NCBI GenBank assembly: GCA_965222705.1
Contig: CBDCUO010000036.1
Coordinates: 1-64,000 of the forward strand
DNA from: JAFMDF01 sp965222705
GTDB taxonomy: Bacteria > Bacteroidota > Bacteroidia > Chitinophagales > Saprospiraceae
Length of the DNA: 64,000 bases
Direction of reading: 5' to 3'
Under the pieces are notes generated by a model. The model saw only the letters and a list, made by a program, of their open reading frames with translations. It searched no databases and had not been told where the DNA came from. Both the position numbers and the translations under genes were made by a program. The first letter of the stretch is position 1; every line of letters starts with the position of its first letter. Positions 9,391 to 17,329 of this stretch are shown here, in pieces.

Positions 9391-10866
9391 TTAAATTAAT
9401 TTCCAACCTTCTCTATAACTGCGAGAAACGAATTGGTTCGCATCTTCAAAATTGGTGATTTTCATGTTCTCTCCGTCCCAAAGCAACTTCTTACGGCCAT
9501 AATAATAATTTCTGCCGTTTTCGCCTTCCTTGATTAAGGCATAGCTACGAATAGCTAGGTTCCCCATTAAAACGGTTTCTGTCAATGGGCCTGCATAGTC
9601 AAAAGAAGCGGTTAATGCTTTATGCTCTTGGCTGTCAAAGCCCGCTTTGCAGGCGGTCGTCCAGGAAATCTGGTGGCCGTGTTCCGGAAATTTTTCAGTT
9701 GGGAATTGCTCCACAAAGCTTTCTGACATGGTAAGCGTTTCTTCGTCTTTTCGGTAAACTTTCGGATTTCTTCCATAAGTGCCACAGGTCATAATGCCTT
9801 TAGTACCTTCCATGACCACGCCGTTGGCACTTCCACGCCCCCCCATATCTTCATCGGCAGGAATTAGTTCCGGATGGAACGGGCGAATGCCGCCATCATA
9901 CCAGTTCATCTTTATACCCAGGCTGTTAACTGCCGTTTTGGGAAATTTAATTTGCACGTGGGAGGAAGGTGGGCAACCCTCGGGAATGTGTTCTGGTGTC
10001 CAGTCTTTGGTAAATACCTGTCCTACGCTACACTCTACTTCGGTTGGATAGCCCAATTGCAAGACCCTAAACGGGGGATCAATTAAGTGGCAGCCCATAT
10101 CTCCTAGGGCACCCGTCCCAAAATTCCACCAGCCCCTCCATTTGAATGGATGATAGAGGGGATGATATTGTACAGGCTTTGCCGGGCCAATAAATAAATT
10201 CCAGTCTTCGGGACTCAAATGCTCGGGCATGGTGGGTTTATTGGCTGGAACTGGAATGCCTTGAGGCCAGACAGGCCGATTGGTCCAGACATGAACGGTA
10301 TGTACCTCGCCAATCAAACCCTCCTCAAACCATTTAATCATCTGCATTTGGCCGGGATTAGAAGCCCCTTGATTGCCCATTTGGCTGACCACTTTATATT
10401 TTCTGGCTGCTTTGGTCAACTGGCGGGCTTCGTAAATATTATGGGTCAATGGCTTCTGTACATATACGTGCATTCCCAATTGCATGGCGGACATTGCAGC
10501 AATGCCATGTATATGGTCAGGCGTAGAAACTGTAACTGCATCAATGTCATTTTTCATCTCTTCGAGCATGACCCGAAAGTCTTTATAAAATTTAGCCTTT
10601 TTCCATTTTTTTCGAGCTTTTTTGCTCATTTTTGCATCTATATCGCATAAAGCCACCACATTTTCTGCACCCCCATTCCAAGCATTCCTAATATCTGACC
10701 AGCCCTTCCCGCCTGCGCCAATTGCTGCTAAGTTGAGTTTGTCGCTAGGAGAGATATAACCTTGACCACCTAAAACATGGCGGGGGACGATAAAAAATCC
10801 GGCACCGAGCGCGGCACTATTTTTAATAAAATTTCTACGTGAGTTATTCTTTTTATTGTGAACCAT
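9391..10866 (-). CDS. Gfo/Idh/MocA family oxidoreductase with Tat signal
   Basis: This 491-residue NAD(P)-dependent sugar or polyol oxidoreductase-type protein begins with a twin-arginine leader ('SRRNFIK', residues 9-15) and a hydrophobic stretch, so it is predicted to be folded with its cofactor in the cytoplasm and exported to the periplasm. The Rossmann motif GAGGKG follows at about residues 51-56. The family's EKP motif, which supplies the catalytic lysine, reads QKP here ('VYVQKPLTHN'), so the lysine is kept. The C-terminal half matches the long Tat-type subfamily common in Bacteroidota and Planctomycetota. Substrate is unknown and no sugar operon flanks it. It converges on the TMEM220 gene. 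Confidence 0.92.
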   Translation of the reverse strand: MVHNKKNNSRRNFIKNSAALGAGFFIVPRHVLGGQGYISPSDKLNLAAIGAGGKGWSDIRNAWNGGAENVVALCDIDAKMSKKARKKWKKAKFYKDFRVMLEEMKNDIDAVTVSTPDHIHGIAAMSAMQLGMHVYVQKPLTHNIYEARQLTKAARKYKVVSQMGNQGASNPGQMQMIKWFEEGLIGEVHTVHVWTNRPVWPQGIPVPANKPTMPEHLSPEDWNLFIGPAKPVQYHPLYHPFKWRGWWNFGTGALGDMGCHLIDPPFRVLQLGYPTEVECSVGQVFTKDWTPEHIPEGCPPSSHVQIKFPKTAVNSLGIKMNWYDGGIRPFHPELIPADEDMGGRGSANGVVMEGTKGIMTCGTYGRNPKVYRKDEETLTMSESFVEQFPTEKFPEHGHQISWTTACKAGFDSQEHKALTASFDYAGPLTETVLMGNLAIRSYALIKEGENGRNYYYGRKKLLWDGENMKITNFEDANQFVSRSYREGWKLI

Positions 10867-10983
10867 GAATTTAAATTTCTATGAATAAATCAGGAAGCCT
10901 TTAGAAATGGCTAAAGTTAATCATTCATTGCTAATCTTTCAAAGGATACTGTTAATAAGCTATTTCTCTCAGATGTTTTATAC

Positions 10984-11021
10984 AAAAAAAGCGGAAGTTG
11001 ACTTATAACCAAATTTCCGCT
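10984..11021 (-). terminator. Intrinsic terminator of the 1411-residue repeat-protein gene
   Basis: Read on the minus strand, AGCGGAA (11021-11015) pairs with TTCCGCT (10996-10990). The stem is followed directly by a run of seven T (10990-10984). It sits 26 bases past the stop codon of the upstream minus-strand gene. Confidence 0.7.
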
Positions 11022-11046
11022 CTCCTTTTAGAAGGAATGGAGAATG

Positions 11047-14000
11047 CTATCGCACAATCGCTATTTCTTCTGTTTTGATGCCGTGTTCTGTTGTTATTAA
11101 TAGGTAATAAATACCTGGGAGCCAGTCATTTGTATCAATTTGATAAAATAGTTTTTTATTATTAAAAACCTGCTGCCATTGATGTTGTCCAATTGCATTT
11201 AAGATCAAAATGCTTCCTTTTTGACTACGATTAAAAACAAGGTCTATTTCAAAATAAGCATTCGCCGGATTTGGATAAATTTGCAAAGACTCCAATTCTT
11301 TATCTAAATCAGCCACTCCAGTGCTTATTTCTATGGTAACGGTCAGCGTATCTGTGCAGCCATTATTATCCGTAACGGTTACCCTATAATCACCTGCTAA
11401 TAAACCTTTTACAGTTGATTCGGTTTGTACTGGATCTGTACTCCAGTTATAAGAATAGGGCATCGTTCCACCCGTAGCAGAAACAGTAGCAGCACCAGCA
11501 GAAGTAGTGTCCAATGTAAGCACTAATTCGTCTATTTCTGTGACGGTAACTGTATCAATGCTAACGCAACCATTACTGGTATTAGTTACGATATATTCAA
11601 ATAATCCCGGTCCATCTATGATAGCCGTTGGAGTTTCGCCACCACTTACAATGCTACCGTCCTGTGTACACCAAAAATAGGTAAAATTATCTCCGATACT
11701 GCCACTTCCATTTAGGGTAATAGTAGAATTGGCACAAATCATCTGCTGATTAGCTCCTGCATTAGCAATAGGTTGTTGAACATTCATGTTAACAGCTACA
11801 CTAGCAGTATTAGCGCAACCAGAGGTAGTATCTGTAACCGTTAAAGTATAACTACCTGGTGCATCAACCCTCGGCGTTAAGGTAGCGGCTCCATCAATAA
11901 TATTTCCGTCGGCGGTCGTCCAGAGGTAAGTGAAATTATCCCCCGTACTTCCGCTCCCATTTAAAGTTAAAGTGTCCGTATTGCAATCCAATTGCATAGA
12001 GGGCCCAGCGCTGGCGGCAGGCAAGGCAGCATCTTGGCTAATGGTTATGCTAGCAGTTGAAGAACAGCCGTTAATCGTGTCAGTTACGGTAAACGAGTAC
12101 GTTCCACTTGCATTGATAAGGGGCGTTTGAGTGCTTGCTCCACTGATGATATTTCCGTCTTCTGTAGTCCATTGATAGCTGAGGTGAAAGATTGCATCTG
12201 AATGCCCGTTTAAAGTGGTAGAAGTTGTATTACAATCCAACTGTTGGCTTCCTTCCACACGAGCACCTGGTGCTGTATCATCCTGGGAGATATTTATAAA
12301 AGATTCGGCGAAACAGCCGCTTGAGGTATCTCTTACTGTCAAGGTATATTTTCCAGGGGCATCTACGCTTGGAGTTAAAGTATTGGTTCCTTCAAGAATA
12401 TTTCCATTTTCTGTTGACCATTCATAAACGATATGATCGCCTTCGCTTCCACTTCCAGATAAAGTTATGATGGATTTATTACAGGTTAGTTGGTCAGCGT
12501 CGCCAGAAGCTGCAAAAATATCGGAAGAAGCCAGTGTAGTAACACTAACGGAAGCAGTAGCAGAGCAACCATTTGTCGCATCTAAAACAGTCAGGATATA
12601 AGTGCCTGCTGCATCAACTACGGGTGTGGTCGTATTCCCACCAGAAACAATATTTCCATTTTCTGTTGACCACTGATAACTAATATCAATGCCTATGGAA
12701 CTGCTGCTGCCGTCCAAGCTTATCGTTGAATCACCACAGGCTAGTTGCTTTCCTGCTCCTGCATCTGCAATAGGTGCGGTCCTATTATTTGATATAGTTA
12801 CAGCAGCAGCAGCACTACAGGCATTTGAAGTATCGGTTACCGTTAGGGTGTAGGTGCCTGCCTGGTCAATAGTAGCAGCAAGCGTTGATGCACCACTGGT
12901 AATGTTACCATCCTCGGTAGTCCAGGAATAAACAATATTATCTCCCGTACTTCCACTTCCATTTAAAGTAACCGTATCGTTATTACAATCTAACTGCATG
13001 GTTTCTCCTGCATTAGCATTCGGCGCATTGGCATCTTGGGTAACCACAACGGTATCGGTAGCAGAACAAGCATTATTATTATTGGTAACAGAAAAAGTAT
13101 AAATCCCTGCTGCATCTACTATTGGCGTTAAAGTAGAATCTCCACTTACAATGTTTCCATTTAGCGTTGCCCAAAAATAGGTAATACCATCTCCGATACT
13201 GCCATTTCCATTTAGGGTAACGGTGCCATTATTACAATCTAACTGCATCATTGCTCCTGCATCAGCAATCGGCATATTTATATTTTGGGTAATAATAACC
13301 GAGGCGCTGGAACTACAGCCATTGGTTATATTTGCTACATCCAGGGTATAAGTACCTGCTGCATTAATGACGGGCATTAGGGTAGAATCATTTCTAATGA
13401 TATTGCCGTCCGAGGTGGTCCATAAATAGGTAATATTATCGCCAGTACTTCCGGTGCCGTTCAGCGTTAGTTCGGTTGCGCCACAATCCAATTGCATGGC
13501 TACTCCTGCATCGGCAGTTGGTAGAGTGAAATCTTCTGTAATTATGACGGATGAAGTGGCAGAGCAACTATTTGTCAAATTAGTTATGGTTAAAGTATAA
13601 GTACCCGCACTATCTGCAACTGGAGTCAAGGTGGAATCTCCACTTACAATATTCCCGTCCACAGTGGTCCAAAGGTAAGAAATGCTAGCTCCTGTGCTGC
13701 CACTTCCATTTAAAGTAACCGTATTATTATTACAATCTAGCTGCATGGTTTCTCCTGCACTGGCATTCGGCATATTGGCATCTTGAGTAATGTTTACGGA
13801 AGCACTAGAGCTACAGCCATTAGCTGTATTTGTTACAGTTAAGGTATAAGTACCTGCTGCACTAATGACAGGCATTAGGGTAGAATCATTTCTAATGATA
13901 TTGCCGTCCGAGGTAGTCCATAAATAGGTAATATTATCGCCGGTACTTCCGGTGCCGTTCAGCGTTAGTTCGGTTGTGCCACAATCTAATTGCATTGTTG

Positions 14001-15282
14001 TTCCTGCATTTGCTTCAGGCAGCGTCAAGTTATGAGTAATTACAACGGTATCATTGGTAGCGCAACCATTAGCTGTATTTGTAACCATTAGAATATAAGC
14101 ACCCGCGCTATCTACAATGGGCATTAGGGTAGAATCGCCACTTACGATATGCCCATCGGTAGTCGTCCAGAGATATTGAACCCCCGTTCCCGTAGAAGAA
14201 TTTCTTCCGTCCAATTGAATGGCAGTCGTTGGGCTATTACAATTGATTTCTATATCGAAGCCTGCGTCTGCCAGGGGAGCCCTGGTATCCTCGCTTATGG
14301 TTACGGTGGTTGTAGCGGTACATTGATTGGCATCCGTTGCTGTTACTGTAAAAGTTCCAGAAGAAAGATTAGCTACATTGCTGCTATCACCGGAGCTCCA
14401 ACCGTAGGTGTAATCAGGCGTTCCTCCCGAAGCGATCACTGTGGCTGTACCCATTGTGTTGTTACAATCAATATTTATTTGGTTAGAAACATCAACCATT
14501 AACTGGCTGGGCTGATTGATCATTATAGAGGCCGTGGCAGAATTACCATCTGTATCTGATGCAGTTACCAGATAAGTTCCCATACTTAAATTAGAAATGG
14601 TTGCTCCGGCCGAATCGTTGGACCAGGCAAAGGTAATATTTCCATTTCCACCAGAGGCAGAGGCAGTAGCAGTACCGTCACTTCCTCCAAAGCAAGAAAC
14701 ATCCGATGAATTACTAATGGATACTATTACTGGATCAAGGACTGCCCCCTGAAAAGAAGTTGCCGTTCTATTGCTTACCATCAAGTCTCCACTATTTCCG
14801 ATGCCATTTCCAATAATGCTATTGACATAAATTATGACAGAATCCCCTGAAATGCTGTTCGGAGATGTCCAGTCCACTGTCCAGGCAACGGAATCAACCG
14901 TTCCAAAAGACTGTGCCGGATTGTGTTCAAAGTAAGTTTTTCCACCAGAAAGGGTCGTAGTCGAACTGGCTCCGGCATTGGCTAAGGTACCTACGCTTCC
15001 ATTTCCGTCATCTAAAATGACTAACTGAAACCCCGATCGGTTTGGGTTGCCCGTAATTACCTTAGTTACTACACTTAAATTATAAGTGGTGTTGGGCATA
15101 ATAACGGCCGGTAAGCCTTGAATGCCTACCATTCCTTCAAAACCGGAATTATTGGTAGCATGACAGTCTGTACATTTTCCCTCACCTGGCGCACCAGTCC
15201 GGCCATTTGGTGGATTAGCAGAAAAAGCATACAGTAAAAACAAAGTGATAAAGAGGGCGTAAATCGGTTTGAGTTTTTTCAT
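11047..15282 (-). CDS. Giant T9SS surface protein: CXXCH domain, SprB-like repeats and 11 PKD-like repeats
   Basis: This 1411-residue secreted protein has, in order: a signal peptide (1-21); a CxxCH-bearing domain (C37-T-D-C40-H41, to about 185) paralogous to the ones at 8069 and 37374; two SprB-type repeats (about 186-335, 'VSCFGGSDGTATASASGG'); eleven PKD/Ig-like repeats of about 83 residues (about 336-1255); one more SprB-like repeat; and a T9SS type A sorting domain (from about 1333, 'LQIYPNPANAYF'). Each PKD-like unit starts like 'ADAG..MQLDCN' and ends near 'NGCS', so each carries a Cys pair suited to a disulfide. SprB-repeat proteins include gliding and surface adhesins; adhesion is inferred here. 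A strong terminator follows. Repeat number may vary between strains. Confidence 0.88.
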   Translation of the reverse strand: MKKLKPIYALFITLFLLYAFSANPPNGRTGAPGEGKCTDCHATNNSGFEGMVGIQGLPAVIMPNTTYNLSVVTKVITGNPNRSGFQLVILDDGNGSVGTLANAGASSTTTLSGGKTYFEHNPAQSFGTVDSVAWTVDWTSPNSISGDSVIIYVNSIIGNGIGNSGDLMVSNRTATSFQGAVLDPVIVSISNSSDVSCFGGSDGTATASASGGNGNITFAWSNDSAGATISNLSMGTYLVTASDTDGNSATASIMINQPSQLMVDVSNQINIDCNNTMGTATVIASGGTPDYTYGWSSGDSSNVANLSSGTFTVTATDANQCTATTTVTISEDTRAPLADAGFDIEINCNSPTTAIQLDGRNSSTGTGVQYLWTTTDGHIVSGDSTLMPIVDSAGAYILMVTNTANGCATNDTVVITHNLTLPEANAGTTMQLDCGTTELTLNGTGSTGDNITYLWTTSDGNIIRNDSTLMPVISAAGTYTLTVTNTANGCSSSASVNITQDANMPNASAGETMQLDCNNNTVTLNGSGSTGASISYLWTTVDGNIVSGDSTLTPVADSAGTYTLTITNLTNSCSATSSVIITEDFTLPTADAGVAMQLDCGATELTLNGTGSTGDNITYLWTTSDGNIIRNDSTLMPVINAAGTYTLDVANITNGCSSSASVIITQNINMPIADAGAMMQLDCNNGTVTLNGNGSIGDGITYFWATLNGNIVSGDSTLTPIVDAAGIYTFSVTNNNNACSATDTVVVTQDANAPNANAGETMQLDCNNDTVTLNGSGSTGDNIVYSWTTEDGNITSGASTLAATIDQAGTYTLTVTDTSNACSAAAAVTISNNRTAPIADAGAGKQLACGDSTISLDGSSSSIGIDISYQWSTENGNIVSGGNTTTPVVDAAGTYILTVLDATNGCSATASVSVTTLASSDIFAASGDADQLTCNKSIITLSGSGSEGDHIVYEWSTENGNILEGTNTLTPSVDAPGKYTLTVRDTSSGCFAESFINISQDDTAPGARVEGSQQLDCNTTSTTLNGHSDAIFHLSYQWTTEDGNIISGASTQTPLINASGTYSFTVTDTINGCSSTASITISQDAALPAASAGPSMQLDCNTDTLTLNGSGSTGDNFTYLWTTADGNIIDGAATLTPRVDAPGSYTLTVTDTTSGCANTASVAVNMNVQQPIANAGANQQMICANSTITLNGSGSIGDNFTYFWCTQDGSIVSGGETPTAIIDGPGLFEYIVTNTSNGCVSIDTVTVTEIDELVLTLDTTSAGAATVSATGGTMPYSYNWSTDPVQTESTVKGLLAGDYRVTVTDNNGCTDTLTVTIEISTGVADLDKELESLQIYPNPANAYFEIDLVFNRSQKGSILILNAIGQHQWQQVFNNKKLFYQIDTNDWLPGIYYLLITTEHGIKTEEIAIVR
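11518..14277 (-). repeat. Eleven tandem repeats of about 250 bp encoding PKD-like domains
   Basis: The units encode about 83 residues each with a conserved frame: 'AGETMQLDC', 'TLNGSGSTGDN', 'YLWTT.DGNI.SG.STLTP', 'AGTYTLTVT' and 'NGCS'. The array has higher-order structure. The block starting at 13374 is almost identical over about 125 bp to the block starting at 13872, an offset of 498 bp or two units. This points to duplication of a two-repeat segment. Unit boundaries are estimates from the translated pattern. Confidence 0.85.
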
Positions 15283-15612
15283 ACTGGGTGTTTTATAAAC
15301 AAAAAATGATTCCTCGATTGTAAGAAGCTGCTTGAATTTAGTCTTTTGAATAAATGAAAGTATTTAAATTCAACTAAGATCGAAGAAAGCAAAAGTATGG
15401 GTCTGATTATTATAATCTTTTTGCGATAAAAAGTTTCTTTTTATCTGAAAAGGTGAGATTTATGTATTCTGTTGAACAATTATTTAAATTATTGGGCTGA
15501 CGTAGTTGAAATGAGTAAAAGTATGATTAACTTTTGACGCATCTTTGCAAATTTTTAAAGGAACGGCACGCATCAATGCCTTAGCGATCCTTTCACCTAT
15601 AAATTTCTAAAT
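15283..15612. other. Divergent intergenic region, no gene seen
   Basis: This 330-base AT-rich stretch separates the divergent genes for the repeat protein and the GH18 protein, so both promoters should lie here. A TTG (15506-15508) followed 19 bases later by TAACTTTTG resembles a promoter with one extra base in the -7 element. I see no convincing open frame or RNA. Confidence 0.4.
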
Positions 15613-16809
15613 TTGAAAAAAAATATTTTTATTCTCTTTTTTTCCCTTTTCATGTTTGAAGAAATAAGTGCTCAAGACTTCAAAACTATTGGCTATCTCC
15701 CTTATTACCGCTTTCAGCTTATTGACCAGATTGATCTCGACAAATTGACCCACTTAAATCTGGCTTTTGCTAATCCCGATCAGGAGGGAAATTTGGATAT
15801 TGGAGGAAGGGATATTCGCCTTATAGTTGAAGAAGCACATCGGGCGGGTTTGCAAGTTTTTATCTCTTTAGCAGGAGGGGCATTAACTTCTGAATGGAAA
15901 GCGAATTGGAAGCATTTGATGCAAGTACAGCATCGGTCTGATTTTATCCATAAAATCATTGAATACGCCCAAACCCATAATTTACAAGGTGTAGATATGG
16001 ACCTGGAATGGAATGATGTGGATGAGTTGTATAGCCCTTTTGTGCTAGAGTTAAAAGATAGCCTAAATCGATATGGATTACAAATGACCGCAGCCTTGCC
16101 AGGGGCTTATCGCTATCCTCAAATTTCTGCCGAAGCCTTAGCTGCTTTTGATTTTATCAATATGATGGTGTATGACCTGACAGGTTCGTGGGATCCAGAC
16201 AATCCCGGCCCACACTCGCCTTATTTCTTTGCGACTACCGCCATCACTTATTGGCAAGAACAAGGGGTTCCTCCAGAAAGATTAACTTTAGGCGTTCCTT
16301 TTTATGGGTATGATTTTGATGCGCCTAATGGGGTTGTCGCTTTTACTTATGGAAGCATGGTTGCAAAAAATCCAGATTATGCCTTTCAGGATCAAGTGGA
16401 TTTGGCTTATTATAATGGCATTCCAATGATCAAATCAAAAACAGAGTTGGCAATGAGGGAGGTCCGCGGCATTATGATTTGGGAGTTGGGACAAGATGCT
16501 TTTAACGAATTTTCTCTGTTGAAAGCGATCCATGATGTAACTACCATGACCGTAAGCATTCCTGCTGTTGAAAAAAAACAAGTCCTCGTTTATCCCAACC
16601 CATTTTCTCATTTTTTAACCCTTGAGAATCTCCAGGATTTTGATATTAACCTTTGGGTGGCTGATTTGAGTGGGCGGACTGTTTTTCAAGGAATCTATTC
16701 CCCCAACAGTTTGCAGCAGTTATACCTCGGACACCTACCGGCAGGCCTTTATTTTCTCAACTGGAAACAGCAAAGAAAGACGGGTAGCATAAAGTTGGTA
16801 AAAAAATAA
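15613..16809 (+). CDS. Secreted glycoside hydrolase family 18 (chitinase-like) with T9SS sorting domain
   Basis: This 398-residue protein has a signal peptide ending in AQ at about residue 21 and a GH18 TIM barrel ('TIGYLPYYRF', 'HLNLAFANPD', 'VFISLAGG'). The catalytic motif is D128-M-D130-L-E132; the family acid/base Glu is present, while the leading D of DGxDxDxE is Q. A T9SS type A domain starts near residue 318 ('VLVYPNPFSHF'). It would act on chitin, peptidoglycan-like or N-glycan substrates at the cell surface or outside the cell. The barrel is compact (about 290 residues) and lacks any carbohydrate-binding module, so an endo-N-acetylglucosaminidase-type activity is also possible. The start is TTG at 15613, fixed by the signal peptide. 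Confidence 0.9.
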   Translation: MKKNIFILFFSLFMFEEISAQDFKTIGYLPYYRFQLIDQIDLDKLTHLNLAFANPDQEGNLDIGGRDIRLIVEEAHRAGLQVFISLAGGALTSEWKANWKHLMQVQHRSDFIHKIIEYAQTHNLQGVDMDLEWNDVDELYSPFVLELKDSLNRYGLQMTAALPGAYRYPQISAEALAAFDFINMMVYDLTGSWDPDNPGPHSPYFFATTAITYWQEQGVPPERLTLGVPFYGYDFDAPNGVVAFTYGSMVAKNPDYAFQDQVDLAYYNGIPMIKSKTELAMREVRGIMIWELGQDAFNEFSLLKAIHDVTTMTVSIPAVEKKQVLVYPNPFSHFLTLENLQDFDINLWVADLSGRTVFQGIYSPNSLQQLYLGHLPAGLYFLNWKQQRKTGSIKLVKK

Positions 16810-16879
16810 TAATCTTTTTCCTTAATTCCCTAACATTAGTTTGATGCAGTTGCCTTCTAATAGGGCTGAATTGTTAAAT

Positions 16880-17242
16880 TTAGTTTGATTGAATATCTTT
16901 TCGGGGTAAAAAAATAAAATTTGCTCCAATTTCACTGAGCACAAATAAGCATAAGTAGATGTCAGGGTCTTTGTAAACCGTTCTAAAATTGTCAATTTTT
17001 TCTACTTGAATCAATTTTTTTGCGGCAAATTCTTCTAAAATAGACACATTTACAGACCAGCTTCCCTTGCTTTTTTCTTTTTCAATGATGGGTATCCCCA
17101 ACTCTAATTCGCCTTGGTGTACAATGAAAATGGGATATTTTGAAACTTCTTGATCCAATATAGCATCTGCGGCTTTCAGCAGCACTGGAAAATATTGGCG
17201 CAACTCTCTTTCTATTTGTTTTAATATTAATTCGTTTTCCAT
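16880..17242 (-). CDS. Small cytoplasmic protein of unknown function
   Basis: This 120-residue protein has no signal peptide or membrane helix. The N-terminus looks helical ('LKQIERELRQYFPVLLKAADAIL') and is followed by beta-like stretches ('PIFIVHQGELELGIPI', 'IYLCLFVLSEIGANFIFLP'). I do not recognise a family. Normal codon use and a clean 87-base gap to the DUF5686 gene upstream on the same strand suggest a real gene, possibly co-transcribed. Confidence 0.7.
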   Translation of the reverse strand: MENELILKQIERELRQYFPVLLKAADAILDQEVSKYPIFIVHQGELELGIPIIEKEKSKGSWSVNVSILEEFAAKKLIQVEKIDNFRTVYKDPDIYLCLFVLSEIGANFIFLPRKDIQSN

Positions 17243-17329
17243 ATAAAAGGCAAACTAGCGAAAAAGGCTGTAACAGGCAATAGATTAGTGAGATAAACCG
17301 GCTCTTTCCTGGTTTTTATAAACTTGTTT

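Noticed and set aside
11930..12427. Plus-strand open frames inside the repeat gene
   Set aside because: They recur with the repeat period and are antisense shadows of the PKD-like units.
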